Shown: positions 8,023-15,548, numbered from the stretch's first letter. The stretch: 29,369 nucleotides of DNA from an uncultured Campylobacter sp. (GCF_937921625.1 NZ_CAKZTI010000066.1:1-29369); one strand, 5' to 3'. Made by a program: numbers and translations. Notes: generated by a model not told the origin, from the letters alone.

Positions 8023-8634
8023 ATGATTTTAAAATTTCAAAACAGATACTCTAAAAGATTTCTCGCCTTTTGCGCTATCTGGGCGATTTTTTGGCTAGCA
8101 TTTTCATATTTTTTCTTGCAAAAATTCCTTTTTATCTATCCGGAAAGCTTTAGCATTCACGTGAGATTCGCACTTTGCGCCATAGCGCTAGGAGCGGTGA
8201 TTTTAGCGGTTTGCGGCAAGGACGTTTACGGCGCGATCTGCGGATATGCGGTGTGGTTTTACGGCGCGGCGCTGGGCTTCGTATCGTCATTAAATTTAGC
8301 TAAAATTCACACGGTACTGCGAGGGAGCGGAGATATGAGCGGGATGAGCGGCTGTGGTGGAGCGGTGAAATTTTTAAATTTTGATCTAAGCGTAGTGCCA
8401 ATTTTTAAGCCATTTAACAGCTGCGCATTCGACGTACCGGCGGTGCCGACCAATACAACGCTAGACGGACTGCAAGCCAAACTAACGGCGCTTTATAGCG
8501 GAGGCTGGTATCTATTCCCGGTAAGTAAAAACGTGGATTTAGCACAATTTTGGAGTTTTATCTTTATATTTTTCGCAATTATTTGGACGATTGGAATTTT
8601 TCTTGGGTTTTTGAATAAGAAGGCGCAGAGGTAG
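8023..8634 (+). CDS. DsbB/DsbI-like four-helix membrane protein lacking the first CXXC
   Basis: A 203-residue inner-membrane protein with hydrophobic segments near 13-32, 46-66, 69-92 and 176-197. The long loop between helices 3 and 4 has two Cys (111 and 134), then GGWYLFP and a final helix starting DLAQFWSFIF. This matches the DsbB plan of four helices with a Cys pair in the second periplasmic loop and a [..]MPQW-like start of helix 4. DsbB normally also has CXXC in the first loop just before an IYER-like motif. Here the equivalent place reads KFLFIYPES with no Cys. If it is a family member, it lacks the quinone-reactive Cys pair. Start: ATG with AAAGGA upstream. It is divergent from dctQ, and no DsbA-like partner is encoded nearby. 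Confidence 0.6.
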   Translation: MILKFQNRYSKRFLAFCAIWAIFWLAFSYFFLQKFLFIYPESFSIHVRFALCAIALGAVILAVCGKDVYGAICGYAVWFYGAALGFVSSLNLAKIHTVLRGSGDMSGMSGCGGAVKFLNFDLSVVPIFKPFNSCAFDVPAVPTNTTLDGLQAKLTALYSGGWYLFPVSKNVDLAQFWSFIFIFFAIIWTIGIFLGFLNKKAQR

Positions 8635-8644
8635 CCTCTGCGCC
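8622..8644. terminator. Hairpin between convergent genes, loop is the stop codon
   Basis: GGCGCAGAGG and CCTCTGCGCC form a perfect 10-bp stem whose 3-base loop is the TAG stop of the DsbB-like gene. It lies between two convergent genes and probably ends both transcripts. The minus-strand side is followed by a T-rich stretch (TTCTTATTC). TCTGCGCC is repeated once more just downstream. Confidence 0.6.
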
Positions 8645-8662
8645 AAATCTGCGCCAAAGAAG

Positions 8663-9058
8663 TTACTGTGTAATAATTAGCAAAGCATCAGACGAATATA
8701 CAGTATTTATATTCTTTAGCCCCGGCATCTCCCATACGTGAGCACATAGGCCATCTGTACTCTTTTTAAGAGTAACCTTATTTTTGCTATCGACAGTGTA
8801 TGTAGCACAAACCTTATTCTTTGCGGTAATAGGATTTTTAACATTCGTCATGTTATTAAAACCTGTCGTGCTATTATCATACTCGCCTTGCGAAGTATAA
8901 TAAGCCATTAGATCGGTCAGCGACGTGGATACATTCTGCGCCGCTCTAACAACCTCTGCGTCGTCGCGCGTAGCTGCTAGTTTTGGGATGGCAACTGCCG
9001 CCAAAACACCTAAAATCACGATCACGAAAATTAATTCGATCATAGTAAAGCCCTTCAT
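8663..9058 (-). CDS. Type IV pilin-like / pseudopilin protein
   Basis: A 131-residue protein with a class III prepilin signal: MKG followed by FTMIELIFVIVILGVLAA. Cleavage is expected after Gly3, leaving Phe1 and the conserved Glu5 of the mature protein. The hydrophobic helix runs to about residue 25, and a small C-terminal domain follows with two Cys (in VCATYTV and LCAHVWE) that could form a disulfide. Such proteins are processed by a prepilin peptidase and assembled into type IV pili or type II secretion-like fibres, which some bacteria use for DNA uptake. None of the assembly genes is nearby. The ATG has AAAGGA upstream, and a perfect -10 lies about 36 bases before it, so the gene is likely transcribed alone. 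Confidence 0.88.
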   Translation of the reverse strand: MKGFTMIELIFVIVILGVLAAVAIPKLAATRDDAEVVRAAQNVSTSLTDLMAYYTSQGEYDNSTTGFNNMTNVKNPITAKNKVCATYTVDSKNKVTLKKSTDGLCAHVWEMPGLKNINTVYSSDALLIITQ

Positions 9059-9093
9059 GTTTTTATCCTTTGATAAAAAATTTTTGGACCTAT

Positions 9094-9099
9094 ATTATA
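9094..9099 (-). promoter_or_regulatory. -10 element of the pilin-like gene
   Basis: The minus strand reads TATAAT within CTCTATAATATAGG, about 36 bases upstream of the pilin-like ATG. Confidence 0.55.
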
Positions 9100-9121
9100 G
9101 AGTGTTTACTATAAATTTAAC

Positions 9122-9895
9122 TTAAAAGTTCTTTGCGAATTCTAACATCTCAGATAAATTTTTCATCGCATTCGCGCCGACCGCCAAATAGTGGTTATTT
9201 ATCAGGCTTTTTCCGTTATAAAGCGGCGCCTTCATCGTCTTTAGATCCACTACCGCTCCGCCGCTTTGATGTAGCAAAAAATCTCCCGCGGCGATGTCCC
9301 AAAGCGAACAGTCGCTAAATCTCGCATACGCACTAGCGCCCCCCTCGGCTAAGATGCAAAATTTTATCGCAGAGCCTTTGCGCACGAGCTGCATTTTAAA
9401 TTTTTGCGCGAATTGCGGATATTTTTCGGATTTGCTATGGCGGCCGTGCATGAAGATTTGCGGCGCACTAGCGGGGCAAGCGAGCAGCGCGCCGTTTTTA
9501 TAGACTCCGCCGCCATTTGAGCTATATATGTCGCCGCTTACGGGTATGCCGATTACCGCTAAAATCGGACGCCCATGCTCGATCAGCGCGATGCAGACGC
9601 AAAACTCGCCGTTGCGAGCGATGAACTCCTTCGTGCCGTCCAGCGGATCTATCAGCCAAAATCTCTCCTCGCTCATGCGCCGCTTGCTTTCCAGCACACA
9701 CTCTTCCGAGCAGATCGCGATGCCGCTAGGCTCTAGAGTGCGCATTATTACATCGTTTGCCGCAAGATCGGCATTCGTAAGCGGCGATCTGTCCGCTTTG
9801 ACAAAGATATCGAATTTGTCGTAGTTTTGCATTATCGCGACGTTTGCCTTTTTTGCGGCGCCCTCGGCAAGCGCCAAAAGCTCATCCAAGCCCAC
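9122..9895 (-). CDS. cysQ: CysQ-type 3'(2'),5'-bisphosphate nucleotidase (inositol monophosphatase family)
   Basis: This enzyme probably removes the 3' phosphate of PAP, a by-product of sulfate activation, or a related small phosphate ester. The 257 residues carry the family metal-site motifs: SEE at 63-65, WLIDPLDGTKEFI (80-92, with metal ligands Asp83 and Asp86), and LWDIAAGDFLLHQSGG (198-213, with Asp200). The sequence DGTKEFI is characteristic of CysQ rather than SuhB-type proteins. The start is GTG at 9895, chosen because AAGGAG sits 5 bases upstream. The exact substrate cannot be fixed from sequence. The pilin-like gene downstream has its own promoter, and SapC-family and CysQ genes are divergent. 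Confidence 0.85.
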   Translation of the reverse strand: MGLDELLALAEGAAKKANVAIMQNYDKFDIFVKADRSPLTNADLAANDVIMRTLEPSGIAICSEECVLESKRRMSEERFWLIDPLDGTKEFIARNGEFCVCIALIEHGRPILAVIGIPVSGDIYSSNGGGVYKNGALLACPASAPQIFMHGRHSKSEKYPQFAQKFKMQLVRKGSAIKFCILAEGGASAYARFSDCSLWDIAAGDFLLHQSGGAVVDLKTMKAPLYNGKSLINNHYLAVGANAMKNLSEMLEFAKNF

Positions 9896-10013
9896 TTTCG
9901 CTCCTTAAATTTAACGGCAATTCTATCAAATTTAAAATTCCAAATCTATAAATTTACGCAAGTAAAAACGAGCGAAATTTCAAAACCCTTTAGAATTTTA
10001 ATATTCTTTTTTA

Positions 10014-10019
10014 TATAAT
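10014..10019 (+). promoter_or_regulatory. -10 element of the sapC promoter
   Basis: TATAAT lies within TTTATATAATTGC, 25 bases before the ATG at 10045, and is followed by an AAAGGA ribosome binding site. Confidence 0.6.
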
Positions 10020-10044
10020 TGCTAAAATTTTTTAAAGGATCAAC

Positions 10045-10731
10045 ATGACCCCAGTCGTATTAGATAGCGTTAAACACGCGGATTTGAAGTATCACGCGGA
10101 CGCATTCCCCACCGCGCCTTTCGTGCCGGTGATCGCACCGGAGATTCCGTTTTGCGCGGACAACCTCGTTATCGTATTCACTATCGAAAAAGAGCCCAAA
10201 ATGGTGGCACTGCTAGGGCGCACCAAAAACGTTCTAATCGATAAGGATTATAAGGGAGCGGTGCCCTCCTCGGTGCAGAATTATCCGTTTTTCTTAGCCC
10301 AGATCGGCGATCAGACGGCGATCTGCTTCGACAAAGACGCGCAGCAGATCAAAGGCGACGGCGAGGCGCTTTTTAAAGACGGCAAACCGACGCCGTTTTT
10401 GGAAAATTTAAAAGAGGTGATGAAAAATTACGCCGATTTAGATATGCGCACGCGCGTTGCGGCGGCGGAATTCCAAAAGGCGGGGATTTTAGAGGCCAAG
10501 GAGCTTGGCATCAACTCTAGCGGCAAGGAATCGTCTCTGCTAAACGGCTTTTCGGTCGTAAATCGCGAAAAGCTTTTGAAGCTAAGCGATAAAAAGCTTG
10601 CGGATTTTGCGCGCCGCGGATATCTGGAGCTAGCGTATTTCCATCTAAAAAGCCTTGCAAATTTTCAGCGCCTAGGCGATAAGATCATGCAGCTCGATCC
10701 GCCGATTACGCCGAAAGAAGCGAAAAAATAG
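10045..10731 (+). CDS. SapC family protein
   Basis: A 228-residue protein without a signal peptide. Its pattern fits the SapC family: an N-terminal PFVPVIAPEIPFCADNLVIVF, then MVALLGRTKNVLIDKDYKG, and VPSSVQNYPFFLAQIGDQTAICFD, followed by a helical C-terminal half. The family is named after a gene in the Campylobacter fetus S-layer locus and has no settled biochemical role. It stands alone here with no S-layer protein or type I secretion genes nearby, so an S-layer function should not be assumed. The C-terminal third (about 150-228) is rich in Lys, Leu and Ala and predicted helical. Start: ATG with AAAGGA upstream. Confidence 0.82.
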   Translation: MTPVVLDSVKHADLKYHADAFPTAPFVPVIAPEIPFCADNLVIVFTIEKEPKMVALLGRTKNVLIDKDYKGAVPSSVQNYPFFLAQIGDQTAICFDKDAQQIKGDGEALFKDGKPTPFLENLKEVMKNYADLDMRTRVAAAEFQKAGILEAKELGINSSGKESSLLNGFSVVNREKLLKLSDKKLADFARRGYLELAYFHLKSLANFQRLGDKIMQLDPPITPKEAKK

Positions 10732-10951
10732 ACGTTTTCGCTACTTGAATAGCTCGAAATTTTTAGAATTTTATGATTTAATGTCGCGGAATTTAATTCC
10801 TAAAAGCAATATTGCGCGAAATTGTCGCAAGTATTTTACGGCGTGAGTTGTTTTTATAAATACCCATTAAGCTTATCTAGTAGAATAAGTCTTAGAGCCT
10901 AAATGACTTTATTCGCAGCTAAGATTAAGCGTACTGCGAGCCTGACCGCAT

Positions 10952-10981
10952 AATTCTGCCATAAAATTTTATGGCAGAATT
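10952..10981. repeat. Perfect 30-bp palindrome
   Basis: AATTCTGCCATAAAA is followed directly by its exact reverse complement TTTTATGGCAGAATT, centred between 10966 and 10967. As RNA it would fold into a hairpin with a GC-containing stem. It lies 220 bp beyond the sapC stop, rather far for a simple terminator. It could equally be a protein-binding site. Confidence 0.8.
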
Positions 10982-11094
10982 TATCACCCTGTCCACGCAG
11001 GATTTTATACATAAAATTTCAAGCCCAAATTTTTGCATAAAATTCTATTAAATTCTTAATTTCTTTCAAGTAGATAAATTTATAAAATTTAAAA

Positions 11095-11130
11095 TATGCA
11101 TCACAAAAAATATTTTATGCATCAAAAAAA
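11095..11130. repeat. Short direct repeat TATGCATCA plus A-tract
   Basis: TATGCATCACAAAAAA (11095-11110) is followed by TATGCATCAAAAAAA (11116-11130), two near-identical copies 21 bases apart. The phased A-tracts suggest intrinsically bent DNA. Significance is unclear. Confidence 0.5.
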
Positions 11131-11342
11131 TTAAATTTTGCAAGTTTACCTAAAAATTCTATGAATAGTAGAATTTAAATAAACCCCCATAAAAATTACA
11201 TGCCTCAAAACACAGGCAAGCAAAATCAAGACCGAATTCTAAAAGCAAATTAAGCCCGCAACGTATTTTTCTCGCTCCATCATTACAATGAACTGAATTT
11301 TACGCGGAAGTCAAACGCACGAATTAAATTCTGCACGAAATT

Positions 11343-12131
11343 TTATTCAACCAAGAATTCCTTCTTATCGATCGTGCCGTGATAGAAAATCCCGAGCGTA
11401 TCATCAAAGGTCTTATCCAAAAATCCATCTTTTTTTAGTCCTGCTAAAGATTTATTGATTAGCTCTAGCAGCGCATTATTGCCCTTCTGCACGGCGATTG
11501 CGTTGTAAGTTTGCTTACCTAGACCATCCAAAGCAACCTGCGTTTTATTATCGATGATTGCGTATGCGTGCAGGATTAGGTTATCATCGACATGTACGGC
11601 GTTTTTCGCCCTCTTGAAAGCGCGGTAGCATTTAGCCGAGCTGGCGCAAAAGTTTAAATTCTTCCTAAAGCCCGCTTTTCGTAAGAAATTGTGAATAGGA
11701 GAGTGTTTGATGACGAAAATCCTCTTTTTGCGGAGTTGATCGAAGCTCGTGATATTTTCGTCTTTTTTGGCTAGCACACCTACCTGCACCTTAAAATAAG
11801 GCTCCGAAAAATCTACTTTTTTCGCTCGCGCGGGCGTCGGAGTAAAGGTCGCAATCACCATATCCGCTTCATTGCGCTGTAAAGCGCTAATGCGCCTTGA
11901 AGCCGTGATCGGGATAAATTTTACCTTGCCAGGATTATCGCCGAAAATCTCCTTACCGAGCTTTTCGCCAAGAGCAATCTCAAATCCCCTGTATTTGCCG
12001 TCTACGAGCGCACTAAACGGCGGCTGATCGTTATATACACCGATGCGAACGAGCCTATCTTTTTTGATCTGATCCAAAGAATTTGCAGATAGAAAACCAA
12101 GTAGTAGAGCCGCCAAAACAAATACTTTCAT
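11343..12131 (-). CDS. PEB1/CjaA-like amino-acid ABC transporter binding protein
   Basis: A 262-residue periplasmic binding protein of family 3. It has a signal peptide (MKVFVLAALLLGFLSANS) without a lipobox, then LVRIGVYNDQPPFS, GKYRGFEIALGEKLGKEIFG, and the ligand-site segment ADMVIATFTPTPARAKKVDFSEPYF (90-113), as in Campylobacter PEB1a. Arg102 within TPTPAR is the usual partner of the amino-acid carboxylate. A Cys pair (162 and 168) may form a disulfide. The likely ligand is a polar amino acid (inference). No permease or ATPase gene is adjacent, so it must use a transporter encoded elsewhere. Lys-rich segments at 133-175 make it unusually basic. The ATG has AGGGGAG upstream and a TATAAT about 30 bases before it. 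Confidence 0.88.
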   Translation of the reverse strand: MKVFVLAALLLGFLSANSLDQIKKDRLVRIGVYNDQPPFSALVDGKYRGFEIALGEKLGKEIFGDNPGKVKFIPITASRRISALQRNEADMVIATFTPTPARAKKVDFSEPYFKVQVGVLAKKDENITSFDQLRKKRIFVIKHSPIHNFLRKAGFRKNLNFCASSAKCYRAFKRAKNAVHVDDNLILHAYAIIDNKTQVALDGLGKQTYNAIAVQKGNNALLELINKSLAGLKKDGFLDKTFDDTLGIFYHGTIDKKEFLVE

Positions 12132-12529
12132 TTGCTCCCCTTTTAGTTAAAATAAGGCGCAATTATAATAAAAAGAAATTATAGCCAGCTAAAATTCTGC
12201 GATTTATGGCGCATTTTCATCTAAATTTATGGAAAGACGAAATTTGCGAAGAAAATTCTATGCCTAATTTACAAACGAAATCTCATAAAAAACTTACACG
12301 AGCGAAATAAAAAGCTTTTAATTAAATTTATAAACAAACTTAATTTTTCGGATAGACTTAACGCTAAAAAACCTTAGCGAAATTTGCGATATTTTTAAAA
12401 GCAAACTACGAAATTCTACGCAGATTTAGCTAAGGGGCAAAATTTAGCACTGCATCAATCGCGCAAAAGCCCAAGTTCTTAAAATTTCGCTAAAAACTAT
12501 GCCAAGATGCAAACCGTAGCAGTATAGCC
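12132..12529. other. 398-bp AT-rich spacer
   Basis: This separates the nifU 3' end from the start of the binding-protein gene. It contains that gene's -10 element and a short hairpin (CGCTAA 12362-12367, TTAGCG 12374-12379). I found no reading frame longer than 17 codons with a credible start and no RNA gene that I recognise. Confidence 0.55.
12162..12167 (-). promoter_or_regulatory. -10 element of the amino-acid-binding protein gene
   Basis: The minus strand reads TATAAT within TTATTATAATTGCGCC, about 30 bases upstream of the ATG at 12131. Confidence 0.55.
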
Positions 12530-13531
12530 TTAGATCGGCATTACGCGGATGTTCGGGCTTAGATTTTCTTGCAAAACATTTTCGATCGCGTATAATGTAC
12601 CGCTCGCACCGCTGGCGCAGCCGCTACAAGCGCCAAGATAACGGATATATATGTCCGTTTTGCCGTCGTCTGCAGGTCTGATATCGATGACGTCGAGATT
12701 GCCGCCATCCATCTGAAGCATCGGACGGATATCCTCGTCAAGCACTCCTTCGACTGCTTTAAATTTACCGATTAAATTTAACTGCTCGAAGCTCATCTCA
12801 GCTCCCGCTTTCGCGCTAGTGGCGGCGCTCGCCTCGGCTTGAGCTTGAAGTCTCTCTCGCTCCATCTCCTCTCTGGTTTGCTTTAAAATATCAACCAGAT
12901 AGTAATCCTTCTCCTCGTGTCCGCCCGGGCGCACGCAGGATTTGCAAAACGCACCTGCTTTGGTGTATTGCGTGATCTCCTCGACCGTGTGAAGGTCGTT
13001 TAGGCGGATCACCTCTTTGATCGTGCCGAGGCTCACGCGCGCGCAGTCGCACACGATGATCTCATCCTCGAAATGCGCAGGATCGACGCCCTTATAATTC
13101 GCCGCAGCCTGCTTAATGACATCGTATGCCATGACCGAGCAGTGCATCTTTTGCGGCGGTACGGCGGGCTCGTCGGGATTATCGCGCATCGCATGCTCTA
13201 CGTCTAAATTTGTAATCTTTACCGCTTGATCGACGGTCTTTCCGATACAAAGCTCAGCCATCGTATCCGAACTGGCAATCGCCGTGCCGCAGCCGAAGCT
13301 TTTAAATTTAGCGTCTAAAATTCTATCGGTCTTAGGATCGATCAACCAATACAGCCGCACCGCATCGCCGCAGCTCTCGGCGCCGAAGTCCGCGACCACG
13401 AGCTTGCCGCCCCTAGCCTTCGCCTCCTCCTCGGTGATCTCGCCCATATAGCGAGGGTTATTCATACGCTCCTGCACTTTTTGCGAGTACTGCTCCCAGA
13501 TCGAGCCGTTTATCAAACTATTTTTTGCCAT
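12530..13531 (-). CDS. nifU: Fe-S cluster scaffold NifU
   Basis: A full-length three-domain NifU of 333 residues. The N-terminal IscU-like scaffold has Cys54, Cys81 and Cys131. The central [2Fe-2S] domain has Cys161, Cys163, Cys196 and Cys199 (CDC and CKSC). An Ala/Glu-rich linker (about 222-246) leads to a C-terminal Nfu domain with CSGC (Cys302, Cys305). It receives sulfur from NifS and hands assembled clusters to apoproteins in the cytoplasm. In epsilonproteobacteria this pair serves as the general Fe-S system, not only nitrogenase. It starts 3 bases after nifS ends and must be co-transcribed. The ATG is preceded by AAAGGA inside the end of nifS. All expected cluster ligands are present. 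Confidence 0.95.
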   Translation of the reverse strand: MAKNSLINGSIWEQYSQKVQERMNNPRYMGEITEEEAKARGGKLVVADFGAESCGDAVRLYWLIDPKTDRILDAKFKSFGCGTAIASSDTMAELCIGKTVDQAVKITNLDVEHAMRDNPDEPAVPPQKMHCSVMAYDVIKQAAANYKGVDPAHFEDEIIVCDCARVSLGTIKEVIRLNDLHTVEEITQYTKAGAFCKSCVRPGGHEEKDYYLVDILKQTREEMERERLQAQAEASAATSAKAGAEMSFEQLNLIGKFKAVEGVLDEDIRPMLQMDGGNLDVIDIRPADDGKTDIYIRYLGACSGCASGASGTLYAIENVLQENLSPNIRVMPI

Positions 13532-13534
13532 TTT

Positions 13535-14734
13535 TTATCCTTTATTTTTCTCATAACCTTGCGGTGCGTAAGCAAACGTGCTTGAAATCCCGCGCAGACG
13601 GGCGATAGCTTTACTAATATGTTCGATCGCGTAATCGATTTCCGCCTCCGTCGTAAAGCGCGACAGCGAAAGTCTTAGCGCCGTATGCGCCAGCTCCTTA
13701 TCCGCGCCGATCGCTTCCATTATCGGATTATTCTCGAGCGCCTCGCTCGCACACGCAGAGCCGGTAGAAGCGGCGATACCCGCTTTATTTAGATCCCACA
13801 GCATCGCCTCTCCCTCGACGCCTTGGATCGAGGCGAGGATGGTATTTGGCACGCGAATGCTGCGATCGCCCACGACGCTTACGCTTGAAATTTGCAAAAG
13901 CGCGTCCTCCAGCTTATCGCGCAGTCTGCTTACCTGAGTACGCTCAAAATCCATAAATTTATTCGCTAGCTCCAAGGCTTTGCCGAGCCCTACGATGCCC
14001 GCGACGTTTAGCGTGCCGCTGCGGCGCCCGCCCATCTGCTCGCCGCCGTGAAGCAGGCTCGTAAGCGGCTTGCTATCTTTAATATAGAGTGCGCCGACGC
14101 CCTTTGGAGCGTGAAATTTATGCCCGGAAAGGCTTAAAAAATCCACGTCCGCATCGCGCACGTTCACCTTTATCTTACCTATCGCTTGCACCGCGTCGGC
14201 ATGATATAGCGCGCCATGCTCGTGTGCGATTTGTGCGATTTTTTTTACGGGGAAGATCGTGCCGGTTTCGTTATTTGCCCACATCACGCTAACAAGTGCG
14301 GTTTTGTCGTTAATTTTTTCGGCAAGCTCGTCAAGATCGATCTGTCCGTTTTTATCGACGCCAAGACGTGTGATCTTTACGCCGCAAATTTTTTCTAAAA
14401 AAGCACAGGTCGCGCTGATTGCGGGGTGCTCGACGGAGCTTATGACGATATTATCCTTCTCGCCCGTTAGAATTTTATCGTAGTAAATTCCTTTTAAAAC
14501 CCAGTTATTGCTCTCGGTCGCACAGCTTGTGATGACGATATCGTCCGCATCCGCAGCGCCAAGCCCCGCATAAAGCCTATCCATCGCGGTCCTTAACGCA
14601 GGGTGAGTCTCGCTGCCGAAGCTGTGAAGGGAGTTTGGGTTGCCATATTTATCGCAAAAAAACGGCTTCATCTCCTCAAAAACTTCGGGATCGACCATCG
14701 TAGTGGCGTTATTATCTAAATAAACGCGCTGCAT
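13535..14734 (-). CDS. nifS: Cysteine desulfurase NifS
   Basis: A PLP enzyme that converts cysteine to alanine and passes the sulfur to NifU. The 399 residues contain VYLDNNATT (4-12), SVEHPAI with the active-site His103, HADAVQ (178-183), the PLP lysine in SLSGHKFHAPKG (Lys206), and the catalytic Cys328 in STGSACAS. The length and all motifs are normal for the class I NifS/IscS type. It is the first gene of a two-gene operon with nifU. The leader between the ATG and the upstream folE gene contains a candidate -10 and an inverted repeat, which suggests regulation, perhaps by iron or Fe-S status (inference). Ribosome binding site AAAGGA. Confidence 0.96.
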   Translation of the reverse strand: MQRVYLDNNATTMVDPEVFEEMKPFFCDKYGNPNSLHSFGSETHPALRTAMDRLYAGLGAADADDIVITSCATESNNWVLKGIYYDKILTGEKDNIVISSVEHPAISATCAFLEKICGVKITRLGVDKNGQIDLDELAEKINDKTALVSVMWANNETGTIFPVKKIAQIAHEHGALYHADAVQAIGKIKVNVRDADVDFLSLSGHKFHAPKGVGALYIKDSKPLTSLLHGGEQMGGRRSGTLNVAGIVGLGKALELANKFMDFERTQVSRLRDKLEDALLQISSVSVVGDRSIRVPNTILASIQGVEGEAMLWDLNKAGIAASTGSACASEALENNPIMEAIGADKELAHTALRLSLSRFTTEAEIDYAIEHISKAIARLRGISSTFAYAPQGYEKNKG

Positions 14735-14752
14735 AAAATTCCTTTCTAAAAT

Positions 14753-14775
14753 TTGTCTGAAATTTAATCAGACAA
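14753..14775. promoter_or_regulatory. Inverted repeat in the nifSU leader
   Basis: TTGTCTGA (14753-14760) and TCAGACAA (14768-14775) are perfect 8-bp arms with a 7-base AT-only spacer. They lie 19-41 bases before the nifS ATG, downstream of the presumed -10. This could be a repressor operator or, in RNA, a hairpin just before the ribosome binding site. It does not look like a Fur box. Confidence 0.55.
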
Positions 14776-14803
14776 TTTCGCTCTTTTATCAATTTCGCAC
14801 GAT

Positions 14804-14809
14804 AATATA
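14804..14809 (-). promoter_or_regulatory. Candidate -10 element of nifSU
   Basis: The minus strand reads TATATT within GTTATATTATCG, about 70 bases before the nifS ATG. An overlapping TATTAT would serve equally well. Confidence 0.4.
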
Positions 14810-14845
14810 ACATAATTGCTAAATTTTTCTTTAACGCTTACCGTT

Positions 14846-15430
14846 TTAAAAACCAAAAGTTTTCGGAGAATTTATTAGATCGAAAAATTCCTTGCGCGTG
14901 TCGTTTCGGCTGATAAAAAGCCCCCGCAGTGCCGACGTAGTCGTGGTCGAGTTGATCTTTTGCACGCCGCGCATCTCCATGCACATGTGCCGCGCCTGCA
15001 GCACCACGCCCACGCCGAGCGGATGGATCACCTCCTCGATGGCGCTTGCGATCTGCTCGGTAAGCTGCTCTTGGATCTGCAGCCTGCGCGCGAAAATATT
15101 TACCATACGCGGAATTTTGCTAAGCCCTACGACCTTCTTATTCGGGATATACGCGACATGCGCGCGCCCGATGATAGGCAGCAGATGGTGCTCGCAGAGA
15201 CTATAAAATTCTATATCTTTTATCAAAACCATCTCATTGTTGCTGCTCTCAAACAGCGCGTCGTTTAAAATTTCTTTTGGATCCAGCTCGTAACCGCTAG
15301 TTAGAAACTCATAGGCTTTAGCCACGCGCTCGGGCGTCTTCGCAAGCCCGTCGCGCCTCGGATCCTCGCCTAAAATTTCAAGTATCTGCGAGACGCAGTT
15401 TTCAAATTTCGCTCGGCTTTTTTCGTCCAT
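14846..15430 (-). CDS. folE: GTP cyclohydrolase I
   Basis: Catalyses GTP to 7,8-dihydroneopterin triphosphate, the first step toward folate and, in many bacteria, queuosine-type pterin products. The 194 residues show GLAKTPERVAKA, the zinc-site SLCEHHLLPIIGRAHVAYIP (Cys and His ligands), KVVGLSKIPRMV, and the second zinc Cys in ARHMCMEMRGVQK. The C-terminus SALRGLF is also typical. The frame is open to a TTG at 15439, but I choose ATG 15430 because AAGGA lies about 10 bases upstream of it and only 2 bases from the TTG. It stands between nifS and the divergent siderophore receptor, with no other folate gene next to it. Confidence 0.94.
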   Translation of the reverse strand: MDEKSRAKFENCVSQILEILGEDPRRDGLAKTPERVAKAYEFLTSGYELDPKEILNDALFESSNNEMVLIKDIEFYSLCEHHLLPIIGRAHVAYIPNKKVVGLSKIPRMVNIFARRLQIQEQLTEQIASAIEEVIHPLGVGVVLQARHMCMEMRGVQKINSTTTTSALRGLFISRNDTRKEFFDLINSPKTFGF

Positions 15431-15525
15431 TTTTAGCAATTCCTTAAAGATCGATGCGCGATATTACTCAAAAACGCCTTTTATAACGCTGATAAATTTT
15501 AAAATTCCACGCGAAATTTTATCAA

Positions 15526-15548
15526 TCTCATTATGTTAATGATAATAT
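15526..15548. promoter_or_regulatory. Fur-like box upstream of the siderophore receptor
   Basis: TCATTA (15528-15533) and TAATGA (15537-15542) are inverted around TGT and continue into TAATAT, an AT-rich match to Fur-type boxes (GATAATGATAAT-like). It is about 70 bases before the receptor ATG and probably overlaps the promoter. Iron repression of the receptor is expected. Confidence 0.55.

Larger units (their letters stand above)
10732..11342. other. 611-bp AT-rich spacer without a gene
   Basis: This lies between the 3' ends of the sapC and amino-acid-binding protein genes. No reading frame longer than about 20 codons with a ribosome binding site was seen. It is clearly more AT-rich than its flanks, with poly-A stretches, one perfect 30-bp palindrome and a short tandem-like repeat (listed separately). 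It might be the site of a lost gene or encode a small RNA; neither can be shown here. Confidence 0.6.

Noticed and set aside
12362..12379. Small hairpin CGCTAA/TTAGCG
   Set aside because: Only a 6-bp stem in the middle of a spacer, not next to a gene end. Expected by chance in AT-rich DNA.
13535..14734. Nitrogen fixation locus suggested by nifS/nifU
   Set aside because: No nitrogenase genes are nearby, and in epsilonproteobacteria NifS/NifU is the general Fe-S system.
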